A stretch of 64,000 nt of DNA from Calidihabitans tengchongensis (lineage in GTDB: Bacteria; Sysuimicrobiota; Sysuimicrobiia; Sysuimicrobiales; Kaftiobacteriaceae), in the NCBI GenBank assembly GCA_031459615.1, contig JAVKIE010000002.1:186001-250000 (forward strand). Direction: 5' to 3'. Every line of letters begins with the position of its first letter. The first letter of the stretch is position 1. Shown piece by piece: positions 50,986-59,145 of this stretch. The translations under genes were made by a program, and so were the position numbers. Under the pieces are notes generated by a model. It was not told the DNA's origin and made no database searches. It saw nothing but the letters and a program-made list of their open reading frames with translations.

Positions 50986-51818
50986 CGGGAGCGTCTCCGC
51001 GCCGCCCACCGCAGCAGGGCGGGGTGGGCCAGCGCCGGCTGCCCGTCCACCTCCGCCTCGCCGGCGATCTCCCCGCGGGCGAGGGCGTCGTCCAGCAGGC
51101 GGGGACTCCACCCGAACAGCGCCCGCACCTCGGCCGGGGGCGCGGCGCCGACGGTCTGCAGGTACCGGCGCAGCACCGCCGCGGCGGCGTCGGCGGCCGC
51201 AATCCGGGACGCGGCCTCGGGCACCTGGGGAAGCCACCGGCTGAAGATGTCCCAGACAAAGCTGTAGGATCCGTCGGCGCGCTCGTCCACCTTGCTGATG
51301 AGAAACTGCGCCTGCAGGTCGGCCAGCGCCCGATGGAGGGCTCCTCCCGGCCCGCGGCCCACGAACTGCCGGCGCAGGGTCCAGGTGTCGCAGGGCCCGC
51401 GCTCGGCCAGGTAGGCGTACACGTCGGCGGCCAGTCGGCTCAGCCGCCCCTCCCGGTAGGCCTGGAGGCAGTCGTCGGGCTCGCCCACGTTGCCGCTCAG
51501 CGCGTAGAAGTGGGGGAGATATTCCAGCGAGATGTAGGTGGGCTTGCGGCGCAGGACCCGGCCGTAATACAGGCGGCGGGCGGTGGCCAACTCGTCCTTC
51601 CACCGCCACGCCCACTCCCACATGCGGTCCACGCTGCGGGTCGCCAGCACGTCGAACAGGCCCGGCAGGCCGCCGGGGCCGGCGGTGAATGCGTAGCAGA
51701 ATCCCACCGCGTTGACGAACGCCAGGGCCGCCCGCCGGTCGCCCACCCGGTACCGGGCCCGCAGGGCGGCGCGGTAGCGGCGGATCTGCGCGGCGGTCAC
51801 GACCACGCGGCCGGGCAC
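50982..51818 (-). CDS. AlkZ-like winged-helix DNA glycosylase-related protein
   Basis: A protein of about 278 residues resembling the YcaQ/AlkZ (winged-helix, cross-link glycosylase) group, without a decisive catalytic motif. The start reads VTAAQIRRYRAALRARYRVG and DRRAALAFVNAVGFCYAFTA; later ARRLYYGRVLRRKPTYISLE and the repeated winged-helix regions (LAADVYAYLAERGPCDTWTL). AlkZ-type enzymes unhook interstrand cross-links. Three in-frame GTG starts (51818, 51806, 51800) are possible; 51818 is used. Coupling to dinB supports a DNA-damage role. The longer frame upstream to 54320 is antisense to the M16 gene and is not coding. Confidence 0.55.
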   Translation of the reverse strand: MPGRVVVTAAQIRRYRAALRARYRVGDRRAALAFVNAVGFCYAFTAGPGGLPGLFDVLATRSVDRMWEWAWRWKDELATARRLYYGRVLRRKPTYISLEYLPHFYALSGNVGEPDDCLQAYREGRLSRLAADVYAYLAERGPCDTWTLRRQFVGRGPGGALHRALADLQAQFLISKVDERADGSYSFVWDIFSRWLPQVPEAASRIAAADAAAAVLRRYLQTVGAAPPAEVRALFGWSPRLLDDALARGEIAGEAEVDGQPALAHPALLRWAARRRSR

Positions 51819-51911
51819 GGCCAGAGAACCCCACCCCTTCCCTTCTCCGCGCCGGCCCGTCCAGTCCTGGCGCCCGCCACGCCGCCGGGGTAGGCAGCTC
51901 CTGGACACGGC

Positions 51912-51920
51912 TGCTACACT
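51912..51920 (+). promoter_or_regulatory. M16 gene promoter, extended -10 TGcTACACT
   Basis: TACACT at 51915-51920 with TG three bases ahead, 49 bases before the chosen ATG, divergent from the AlkZ-like gene. It resembles the TGcTACAAT boxes at 40362 (minus) and 49304. Confidence 0.5.
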
Positions 51921-51968
51921 GGTGCCTGCGCCTGCCCGGGCCTGACCGGGCGGAGGATGGAGCGTCCC

Positions 51969-54578
51969 ATGTCTGGACCGCGCGCGTACACCCTCGGTAA
52001 CGGCCTCACCGTCCTCATCTGGGAGCAGCATACGGTTCCGGTGGTCACCCTGTGGGTGTGGTACCGGGTCGGCAGCCGCAACGAGGTTCCGGGGCTCACG
52101 GGCATCTCCCACTGGGTCGAGCACATGCTGTTCAAGGGCACGCCCGCCCGGCCCCGGACCGTCCTGACCCGCCTCATTGACCGCCTGGGAGGCCGCTGGA
52201 ACGCCTTCACCTGGAAGGATTACACCGCCTACCACGAGGTGCTGCCCGCCGGCCATCTGGAGGAGGTCGTGGCCATGGAGGCCGACCGGATGGCCCACAC
52301 CGTGTTCGACCCGGAGGAGGTGGAGCGGGAGCGCACCGTCATCATCTCCGAGCGGGAGGGCAGCGAGAACTTCCCCGCCTACCTGCTGCGGGAGGAGGTG
52401 GACGCCGCCGCCCACAAGGTCCACCCCTACCGCATCCCGGTCATCGGGTGGAAGGAGGACCTGCGGGCCATCAGCCGGGACGACCTGGTGGCCCACTACC
52501 GCACCTACTATCACCCCAACAACGCCGTGGTGGTGGTGGTCGGCGCGTGCGAGGAGCGCCAGGCTCTGGAGAGCATCCGCCGCGCCTTTGAGCCCCTGCC
52601 GCCGGGCCCGCCGCCTCCCCCCGTGCGGGCCCGCGAGCCGCGCCAGGAAGGTGAGCGCCGGGTCGTCCTGCGCCGCCCGGGCGGGGCCACCGCCTACCTG
52701 CACGTGGCCTTCCACGCCCCGGCCGCCTCCCACCCGGACCTGCCGGCCCTGCTGGTGGCCGATGGGATCCTGTCGGGTTTCAAGAGCCTGGTGCCGTTTG
52801 ACCAGCCCTCGGGAGGGCGCAGCAGCCGCCTGTATCGCGCCCTGGTGGACACCGGACTGGCCAGCGAGGTCAGCTCCTCCCTCATTCCCAGCCTCGACCC
52901 CACCCTGTTCCGCATCACGGCCACGGCCCGGGCGGGGGTGGACGTGGCGGCCGTGGAGGACCGGGTGCGGGAGGAGGTCGCCCGTCTGGCGGCGGAGCCG
53001 GTGACCCCCGACGAACTGGCGCGGGCGAAAAAGCAGGCCCGGGCCCAGTTCGTCTACAGCCGCGACGGCGTCTTCCGGCAGGCGCTGGCCCTGGGGGCGT
53101 TTGCCCTGGTGGACACCGCCGACGCGTTCCTGACGCTGCTGTCCCGCATCGACGCCGTCACCGCCGAGGACGTGATGCGGGTGGCCGCCACCTACTTCAC
53201 CGACCGCGCGCGGACCACGGGGTGGTACCTGCCCGAGCCCGCCGTGGCGGCGGGCCCCGTGCCGGCGGCCCGCCCGGCGGTGTTCCACCGCACGGACCCC
53301 GAGGCCGGCGTGGCGACGCCGCCCATCACTCCCGACGCGGTGACCCGGGTCGCGCTGCCCTCGGGGGCGGCGGTCCTGGTGCGGGACGTGCCCGGCAGCG
53401 GGTCGGTGGCGGTCCAGGGGTATGTGCGGGCGGGAGCGATGTGTGACGGCGACCGCCCGGGCCTGGCGCGCTTTGCGGCCGCCATGCTCTCCCGGGGGAC
53501 GCGATCGTGGACGTCCCAGGGGCTGGCCGAACTGCTGGACGGGTTGGGCGCGGGGCTGAGCGTGCGGGCCGACCTGGAGACCGTCTCGGTAGGTCTGCGG
53601 GTGCTGGCCGAGGATGTGCCGACGGTGCTCCCGGCCCTCGCCGAGATCCTCACCGCCCCCACGTTTCCCGCCGACGAGGTGGAGAAGGTCCGCGGAGAGC
53701 TGCTCACGGCCCTGCGGGTGAGCCTGCAGGACACCCGCCATGTGGCCGAGCGGCTGCTGCGGGCGCTGCTGTACCCTCCCGGACACCCCCAGCGGCGGGT
53801 CCCCGACGGCGAGGAGGCGGCGGTGGAGGCCATCACCCGGGACGACGTGGCCTGTTTTCACCGCCTGCGGTTCCGTCCCGACGGCGCGGTCCTGGCCGTG
53901 GTCGGAGACTGCCGCGCCGGCGAGGTGGTGGACCTGCTGCACCGGCTGCTGGAGGGGTGGCTGCCATCCGGCTCCTGGCAGCCGCCGGCCGTCCCCCCAC
54001 CGGCCGCTGGCGGGCCGCGACGTGCCGAGCAGCGGATGCCGGGGAAGGTGCAATCGGACCTTGCGGTCGGCGTGCCCGGCATCGCCCGCACCGATCCCGC
54101 CTATTACGAGACGATGGTGGCCAACCTCATCCTCGGCCAGCTGGGACTGATGGGGCGGCTGGGCGAGCGCGTGCGGGAGCAGCAGGGGATGGCCTACTAC
54201 GCCTTCAGCGAGCTGCGGGCGGGCCTGCTGGCGGGACCGTGGCTGGTGCGGGCGGGCGTCAACCCGGCCAACGAGCAGGCCGCCCTGGAGGCCATCCTGG
54301 CGGAGATCCGACGGTTCCAACGCGACGGTCCCGATCCCGAGGAACTGGCCGATGCCCGGCAGTTCTTGATCGGGTCGCTGGCAGTCCGCCTGGAGACCCT
54401 GGCCGGCATCGCCCAGGTCCTGGCAGACATCGAACTGTTCGGTCTGGGGCTGGACTACCTGGTGCGCTACCCACAGATCATCGGCGCCGTCGATGCCGAG
54501 GCGGTCGTGCGCGCGGCGCGGGCGTTTTCGCCCGACGCGTGCGCGGTCGCCGTCGCCGGCCCCCCGCTCCCGCCGTGA
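51969..54578 (+). CDS. double M16 (insulinase/pitrilysin-type) zinc peptidase
   Basis: An 869-residue protein that joins two M16 halves in one chain. The N-terminal half is active-type: the HxxEH motif is His48-Trp-Val-Glu51-His52 in ISHWVEHMLFKG, and a Glu about 75 residues later (EVERERTVIISEREG) completes the zinc site. The second half begins near residue 455 (VALPSGAAVLVRDVPG), has no HxxEH and is inactive-type; it would close the chamber. Two-gene M16 pairs in other bacteria are fused here. The ATG at 51969 has GGAG six bases ahead and is preferred over the ATG at 51957. No signal peptide is seen, so the product is probably cytoplasmic. It is followed by the F420 genes. Confidence 0.88.
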   Translation: MSGPRAYTLGNGLTVLIWEQHTVPVVTLWVWYRVGSRNEVPGLTGISHWVEHMLFKGTPARPRTVLTRLIDRLGGRWNAFTWKDYTAYHEVLPAGHLEEVVAMEADRMAHTVFDPEEVERERTVIISEREGSENFPAYLLREEVDAAAHKVHPYRIPVIGWKEDLRAISRDDLVAHYRTYYHPNNAVVVVVGACEERQALESIRRAFEPLPPGPPPPPVRAREPRQEGERRVVLRRPGGATAYLHVAFHAPAASHPDLPALLVADGILSGFKSLVPFDQPSGGRSSRLYRALVDTGLASEVSSSLIPSLDPTLFRITATARAGVDVAAVEDRVREEVARLAAEPVTPDELARAKKQARAQFVYSRDGVFRQALALGAFALVDTADAFLTLLSRIDAVTAEDVMRVAATYFTDRARTTGWYLPEPAVAAGPVPAARPAVFHRTDPEAGVATPPITPDAVTRVALPSGAAVLVRDVPGSGSVAVQGYVRAGAMCDGDRPGLARFAAAMLSRGTRSWTSQGLAELLDGLGAGLSVRADLETVSVGLRVLAEDVPTVLPALAEILTAPTFPADEVEKVRGELLTALRVSLQDTRHVAERLLRALLYPPGHPQRRVPDGEEAAVEAITRDDVACFHRLRFRPDGAVLAVVGDCRAGEVVDLLHRLLEGWLPSGSWQPPAVPPPAAGGPRRAEQRMPGKVQSDLAVGVPGIARTDPAYYETMVANLILGQLGLMGRLGERVREQQGMAYYAFSELRAGLLAGPWLVRAGVNPANEQAALEAILAEIRRFQRDGPDPEELADARQFLIGSLAVRLETLAGIAQVLADIELFGLGLDYLVRYPQIIGAVDAEAVVRAARAFSPDACAVAVAGPPLPP

Positions 54579-55240
54579 ACGGGCCGGTGGTGGCCATCGT
54601 GGGAGGGACCGGGCGCCTGGGCCGCGGGCTGGCCGCCCGGTGGGCGCAGGCCGGCGTGCCGGTGCTCATCGGGTCGCGCGATCCGGCCCGGGCCCGGGAG
54701 GCGGCCCGGGCGGCGGGACTGTCCGAGGCGGCCGGGGCCGACAACCGCGCGGCGGCGGCTGCGGCGGATGTGGTCGTCCTGACGGTGCCGTTTGCCGCCC
54801 ACCGCCAGACTCTGCTGGCTCTGGCCGACGTCCTGGCGGGCAAGATCCTGCTGGACACCACCGTTCCCCTGCTGGACTCGCGGGAGCTGGCCTGCCCGGA
54901 GGCGGGGTCCGCCGCCCAGGACGCCCAGGCCCTGGTGCCCGCGGCGCGGGTGGTGGCCGGCTTCCACACCGTCAGCGCGCATCTGCTGGCGGACCGTCGC
55001 AGGCCGCTGCGGGGGGACGTGCTCCTCTGCGGCGACGACCCGTCCGCCAAGGAGGCGGTGGAACGGCTGGTCCGCGCTCTGGGAGCCCGCCCCGTGGACG
55101 CGGGTGGGCTGTCCGCTGCCCGGACGCTGGAGATGCTGGCCCTGCTTCTGCTGAACCTGAACCGGCGGTACCGCCGCCGGGACCTCGGCGTGCGGATCGT
55201 GGGACTGGAGGACGCTGGTGAGAGAGACGTCGAAGGTTAA
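54575..55240 (+). CDS. npdG: NADPH-dependent F420 reductase-like protein
   Basis: A 221-residue Rossmann protein of the Fno/NpdG family, which reduces or oxidises coenzyme F420 with NADP. PVVAIVGGTGRLGRGLAARW is the nucleotide loop, VLIGSRDPARA the NADPH ribose-phosphate contact (Ser-Arg), and VVVLTVPFAAHRQTLLALAD and VVAGFHTVSAHLLADRRRPL are typical. GTG start at 54575 overlaps the M16 stop as GTGA. The stop codon is the beginning of an AAGGTTGAAGG-type intergenic repeat. With cofE next door it forms an F420 unit; a general F420-independent NADPH oxidoreductase is the alternative. Confidence 0.85.
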   Translation: MNGPVVAIVGGTGRLGRGLAARWAQAGVPVLIGSRDPARAREAARAAGLSEAAGADNRAAAAAADVVVLTVPFAAHRQTLLALADVLAGKILLDTTVPLLDSRELACPEAGSAAQDAQALVPAARVVAGFHTVSAHLLADRRRPLRGDVLLCGDDPSAKEAVERLVRALGARPVDAGGLSAARTLEMLALLLLNLNRRYRRRDLGVRIVGLEDAGERDVEG

Positions 55241-55303
55241 AAGGTTGAAGGTTGAGAAAAACATTATTCTTGTTCCCTTCAACCTTCGTCCTCCAACGTA
55301 GTC
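55238..55303. repeat. AAGGTTGAAGGTTG-type intergenic repeat with inverted partner
   Basis: AAGGTTAAAAGGTTGAAGGT and, after an AT-rich spacer, CAACCTTCGTCCTCCAAC: direct units on the left and inverted ones on the right. It fills the 70 bases between npdG and cofE. Confidence 0.65.
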
Positions 55304-55310
55304 TGTTGAT

Positions 55311-56069
55311 ATGCGTTCCCTGACGGCGTGGGCTCCGCACGGGTTTCCCGACGTCCGCCCGGGGATGGACCTGCCGGGCCTGGTGGTGGACGTCCTGCGT
55401 TCCTGCGGCCTGCGTCCGGTGGACGGCGACGTGGTGGTGGTTGCCCAGAAGGTGGTCTCCAAGGCCGAGGGCAGCGTGGTGAACCTGGACGAGGTCGCCC
55501 CCGGGCCGCAGGCCCGGACGCTGGCCGACGTGGCCCGCAAGGATCCCCGGCTGTGCCAGGTGATCCTCAACGAGTCCCGGGCGGTGCTGCGGGTGCGGCC
55601 CGGGCTGATCATCTGCGAGCACCGCCTGGGTTTCATCTGCGCCAACGCCGGGGTGGACCACAGCAACGTGGGGCTGGGACCCCAGTGGGTGACGACACTG
55701 CCCCGGGATCCCGACGCCTCGGCCGCGGCCGTCCGGGAGGCTCTGATGCGAGGGTTCGGGGCGTCGGTGGGGGTCGTGATCAACGACACCCACGGCCGCG
55801 CGTTCCGCGAGGGAGCGGTGGGCGTGGCCATCGGGGTCGCCGGACTGGACCCCCTGTACAGCTACGTGGGGGCCGAGGACCGCTACGGCTACGTCCTCCA
55901 GACGTCGGTGGAGGCGGTGGCCGACGAGCTGGCCGGCGTGGCCAGCCTCCTGCAGGGTCAGGCGGCCGAGGGCACCCCGGTGGTCCTGATCCGCGGAGGG
56001 CGGGCTCAGGCGGGCGGGGGCTCCGCCGCGCGCCTGGTGCGGCCGGCGGAGAGGGACCTGTTCCGGTAA
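55311..56069 (+). CDS. cofE: coenzyme F420-0:L-glutamate ligase
   Basis: A 252-residue ligase that adds glutamate to F420-0 with GTP. VVVVAQKVVSKAEGSVVNLD, VILNESRAVLRVRPGLIICE, HRLGFICANAGVDHSNVGLG and VVINDTHGRAFREGAVGVAI are the family signatures. The protein has only the CofE domain and no fused FbiB nitroreductase part. F420 is used by luciferase-like enzymes and dehydrogenases in Actinobacteria, Chloroflexota and archaea. The ATG at 55311 follows GTCTGTTGATATGCG. The other cof genes are outside the window. It is followed by an enolase-superfamily gene. Confidence 0.93.
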   Translation: MRSLTAWAPHGFPDVRPGMDLPGLVVDVLRSCGLRPVDGDVVVVAQKVVSKAEGSVVNLDEVAPGPQARTLADVARKDPRLCQVILNESRAVLRVRPGLIICEHRLGFICANAGVDHSNVGLGPQWVTTLPRDPDASAAAVREALMRGFGASVGVVINDTHGRAFREGAVGVAIGVAGLDPLYSYVGAEDRYGYVLQTSVEAVADELAGVASLLQGQAAEGTPVVLIRGGRAQAGGGSAARLVRPAERDLFR

Positions 56070-56159
56070 CGGCGGGATCCAGGCAGGCCGGGCGTCCGTC
56101 GGACCTCCGAATCTCTGAACCCGGATTCCTGATCCCTGCCACGGCGGGGGAGAGAGGGT

Positions 56160-57284
56160 ATGAAAATCCACAGCGTCAGGTGCCGCATGCTGCAGGCGAC
56201 GGTGCCGACTCCCCTGCAGTTCGGGATCGGGGCCTTCCCCACGTTTGCGGCCACGCTGGTGGAGGTGAGGACCGACGACGGGCTGGTCGGGGTGGGCGAG
56301 TGTATCGTGCGGCGCGCGCCCCAGGTGACCCGGGCCGTGGTGGAACACCTGCTGGCTCCGCTGCTGGTGGGCCGCGACCCTCAGGACGCCGAGGGGGTGT
56401 GGGACGAGATGTTCCGCCAGTTGCGGGGGTGGGGCCACTACCGGGGCTTCCTCCTCGAAGCCATCAGCGGTGTGGACATCGCCCTGTGGGACATCCTGGG
56501 CAAGGCGGCCGGGCTGCCGGTGTACAAGGTCCTGCAGGGCGCGGGGAGGGATCGGGTCCCCTGCTACGCGTCCTCGGTGTATTTCGCCGACATCGAGCAG
56601 ATGGTGTCCCAGGCCGTCCAGCAGGTGGACGCGGGCCACACGGCTGTGAAAGTCAAGATCGGCCGCCCGCCCGAGCTGGGGGGCCGCCGGGCGGATGTGG
56701 AGTCGGTGCGGGCGATCCGGGAGGCGGTGGGGCCGCGGGTGGACATCATGCTGGACGTCAACAGCGCCTACGATGCGGCCACCGCCATCGCGGTCTGCCG
56801 ACAGCTGGCCGACCTGGACATCGCGTGGATCGAGGAACCCGTTCCCCCCGACGACCTGGACGGCTACGCCCGGGTGCGGGCCGGCCAGCCCATTCCCGTG
56901 GCGGCCGGGGAGAGCGAGTTCGGCGTGTTCGGGTTCCGGGAGCTGATCCGCCGGGGGGCGGTGGACATCGTGCAGCCCGACGTGGCCCGGGTGGGCGGCT
57001 TCACCGCCGCGCGCCGGGTCGGCGCGCTGGTGCACGCCCACAACCTGCGCTACGCCCCCCACACGGGCTTTTCCGCCGGCGTCTCCCACCTGGCGGCCCT
57101 CCACGTGGCCGCCAGCGTCCCCAACCTGATGACCTACGAGTACTTCTTCGCCCCCAACCCCCTGCGGGATCTGTTCACCGAGCCCTTCCCCCGGCCCCGG
57201 GACGGCATGATCGACGTCCCGCGGCGGCCGGGATTGGGTCTGGACCTGGACCCGGAGGTGGTGGAGCGGTTTGAAGTAAGATAG
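56160..57284 (+). CDS. mandelate racemase/muconate lactonizing enzyme family protein
   Basis: A 374-residue enolase-superfamily enzyme. KxK is in HTAVKVKIGRPPE; metal ligands lie in DIMLDVNSAYD, IAWIEEPVPP and AAGESEFG, with the His of HTGFSAGVSHLAALH as the second catalytic base, which places it in the MR subgroup. The substrate is probably an acid sugar or other carboxylic acid; it cannot be read. This gene is unrelated in role to the racemase at 43389, which is of the MLE subgroup. The ATG at 56160 follows GGGGGAGAGAGGGT. It is followed by a TGS GTPase. Confidence 0.87.
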   Translation: MKIHSVRCRMLQATVPTPLQFGIGAFPTFAATLVEVRTDDGLVGVGECIVRRAPQVTRAVVEHLLAPLLVGRDPQDAEGVWDEMFRQLRGWGHYRGFLLEAISGVDIALWDILGKAAGLPVYKVLQGAGRDRVPCYASSVYFADIEQMVSQAVQQVDAGHTAVKVKIGRPPELGGRRADVESVRAIREAVGPRVDIMLDVNSAYDAATAIAVCRQLADLDIAWIEEPVPPDDLDGYARVRAGQPIPVAAGESEFGVFGFRELIRRGAVDIVQPDVARVGGFTAARRVGALVHAHNLRYAPHTGFSAGVSHLAALHVAASVPNLMTYEYFFAPNPLRDLFTEPFPRPRDGMIDVPRRPGLGLDLDPEVVERFEVR

Positions 57285-57367
57285 AGGCGGGACCGCGGAC
57301 ACCCTCTGCACCGACTGGCCTCCCCTCTCCCGCCGGGGAGGGGGCGAGGTGAGGGGCCGACGACGCG

Positions 57368-58339
57368 ATGCCTGCGAACCTCACCCCCGAATACCTCGAT
57401 GCCGAGAGCCGCTTCCGGGCGGCCGCCACGCCCGAGGAGAAACTGGCGGCGCTGGAGCAGATGCTCGCCACCATCCCCAAGCACAAGGGCACCGAGAAGA
57501 TGCAGGCCGATATCAAGCGGCGCATTGCCAAGCTGCGCGCCCAGATGCAGCAGCGCCGCGCGTCCGGCCGGGGCCGCCCCTTCTACCACATCGAGCGGGA
57601 GGGCGCCGGGCAGGTGGTGCTGGTGGGTCCGCCCAACGCCGGCAAGTCGTCCCTCCTGCGGGCGCTGACCAACGCGTCGCCGGAGGTGGCGCCCTATCCG
57701 CTCACCACCCGGGTCCCGCTGCCGGGAATGATGCCCTTCGAGAACGTGCAGGTGCAGCTGGTGGACCTCCCGGCGGTCAGCGTGGAGTTCGACGTGGGAT
57801 GGCTGTACGGGATCATCCGCACCGCCGACGCCGCCGCCCTGGTGGTGGACCTGGCGACCGATGATGTGCTGACCCAGATCGACCAGGTGCGGGACCTGCT
57901 GGCCCGCGCGCGGATCCGGCTGGTCCGCGAACCCCGCCAGCCGGGCGAGATCCGCGCGCTGGCGGTGGCCAACAAGCTGGACGCCCCCGGCGCCGCCTCC
58001 CGCCTGGCCCTGGTGGAAGAGTACCTGGGCGGGGCGCTGCCGGTGATCCCGGTGTCGGCGGAGCAGGGGACGGGGTTGGAGGGGCTGCGCCAGGCCCTGT
58101 TCCAGCTGCTGGGCGTCATCCGGGTCTACAGCAAGCCGCCCGGGCGGAAGGTGGACACCAGCGCCCCGTTCATCCTGCGGCGGGGCGCGACGGTCCTGGA
58201 CGCCGCCGAGGCGATCCACAAGGAGCTGGCCGCGCGCCTGCGGTATGCCCGGTTGTGGGGGCGCACCGAGTTCTCGGGACAGATGGTGGGACGCCACCAC
58301 GTCCTGGAGGATGGCGACATCATCGAGCTGCACTGGTAG
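57368..58339 (+). CDS. TGS-domain GTPase of the DRG/Obg-related group
   Basis: A 323-residue GTPase. The G1 loop is VLVGPPNAGKSSLLRALTNA and G4 is VANKLD. The G3 box reads LVDLPAVSVE, Asp-Leu-Pro-Ala instead of DxxG. A helical N-terminus (1-75, AALEQMLATIPKHKGTEKMQ) resembles archaeal/eukaryotic DRG, and the C-terminus (about 255-323) is a TGS domain (FILRRGATVLDAAEAIHKEL). Such GTPases act on ribosomes or RNA. The ATG at 57368 lies behind GGTGAGGGG and a hairpin CCCCTCTCCCGCCGGGGAG-type element. It is followed, after a purine repeat, by a metallo-hydrolase. Confidence 0.85.
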   Translation: MPANLTPEYLDAESRFRAAATPEEKLAALEQMLATIPKHKGTEKMQADIKRRIAKLRAQMQQRRASGRGRPFYHIEREGAGQVVLVGPPNAGKSSLLRALTNASPEVAPYPLTTRVPLPGMMPFENVQVQLVDLPAVSVEFDVGWLYGIIRTADAAALVVDLATDDVLTQIDQVRDLLARARIRLVREPRQPGEIRALAVANKLDAPGAASRLALVEEYLGGALPVIPVSAEQGTGLEGLRQALFQLLGVIRVYSKPPGRKVDTSAPFILRRGATVLDAAEAIHKELAARLRYARLWGRTEFSGQMVGRHHVLEDGDIIELHW

Positions 58340-58381
58340 AGGGAAGAGGGAAGAGGGAAGAGGGAAGAGGGAAAAGGGGGG
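58339..58381. repeat. (GGGAAGA)n tandem repeat
   Basis: Four consecutive GGGAAGA (7-base) units and GGGAAAAGGGG between the GTPase stop and the next start codon. The clearest heptamer form of the purine family; its last part doubles as the ribosome site GGGGGGAGGG of the next gene. Confidence 0.85.
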
Positions 58382-58387
58382 AGGGCG

Positions 58388-59047
58388 ATGAGGCTCACGT
58401 ACTACGGGCACGCCACATTCCTGCTGGAGTCCGATGAGACGTCGATTCTCATCGACCCGTTCAACGAGCAGGTCGGCTACCCGCTCCCCGACGTGCGCCC
58501 CACGGCGGTCACGGTCTCCCACGAGCACTTCGACCACAACCACGTGCGGGTCGCCAAGGGCTCCCCCCGGATCATCCGGGGGCTGCGGGAGGAGGGCCGG
58601 GACTGGGCGCAGGTGGCCGAACAGGTGGGGCCGGTGCGCATCAGCACCGTTCCCTGCCATCACGACACCAGCGGCGGGTCCGAGCGGGGAAAGAACGCCA
58701 TCTTCATCTTCGAGGCTGAGGGGCTGCGGGTGGTGCACGTGGGTGACCTGGGCCACACCCTCACCCCGCAGCAGGTCTCCGCCGTCGGGCGGCCCGATGC
58801 CCTGATGATTCCCGTGGGCGGATACTACACCATCGGACCGAAGGAAGCCGACACGGTGATCGCGCAGCTCGCCCCGCGGGTGGTGATCCCCATGCACTAC
58901 AAGACGGCGGCCAACACAGACTGGCCCATCGGCCCCCTGGAGGACTTCCTGCGGGGCAAGACCCGGGTGCGGCAGGTGGGGCACTCCACCATCCTCAGCC
59001 GCGAGGCCCTGCCCGCCGAGCAGGAGATCTGGGTGATGTCGCCCTGA
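58388..59047 (+). CDS. metallo-beta-lactamase-fold hydrolase (UPF0173-like)
   Basis: A 219-residue MBL-fold protein. The metal motif HxHxDH is in VTVSHEHFDHNHV; further metal ligands lie in STVPCHHD and in HVGDLGH, and VVIPMHYKT is the last His. MRLTYYGHATFLLESDETSI and ILIDPFNEQVG are typical of the UPF0173/YtkL group, thought to act on small metabolites. The GTPase gene upstream is separated by the purine repeat, and the leucyl aminopeptidase gene downstream is convergent, with the third copy of the CAATCT-type repeat between them. Confidence 0.88.
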   Translation: MRLTYYGHATFLLESDETSILIDPFNEQVGYPLPDVRPTAVTVSHEHFDHNHVRVAKGSPRIIRGLREEGRDWAQVAEQVGPVRISTVPCHHDTSGGSERGKNAIFIFEAEGLRVVHVGDLGHTLTPQQVSAVGRPDALMIPVGGYYTIGPKEADTVIAQLAPRVVIPMHYKTAANTDWPIGPLEDFLRGKTRVRQVGHSTILSREALPAEQEIWVMSP

Positions 59048-59145
59048 CCGTCAATCTCCCGATCGTCTCAATCTCCCCGATCCCTACAGCGGATGGGGCG
59101 GATCGGGTAGATTGGGAAGATCGGGTGGATTGAGGAAGTATAAAA
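59047..59145. repeat. CAATCTCCCGATC-type inverted repeat at a convergent junction (copy 3)
   Basis: Left arm CAATCTCCCGATCGTCTCAA and ATCTCCCCGATCCC, spacer TACAGC, right arm GGATGGGGCGGATCGGGTAG and ATTGGGAAGATCGGGTGGAT: a diverged member of the family seen at 27586 and 49860, again between two convergent genes. The pepA stop codon (59084) lies inside it. Confidence 0.75.

Noticed and set aside
50982..54320. Minus-strand open frame of 1112 codons
   Set aside because: Only its last 278 codons (50982-51818) are coding. The rest lies antisense to the M16 peptidase gene and reads as low-complexity Arg/His/Gly/Pro, as expected in high-GC DNA.
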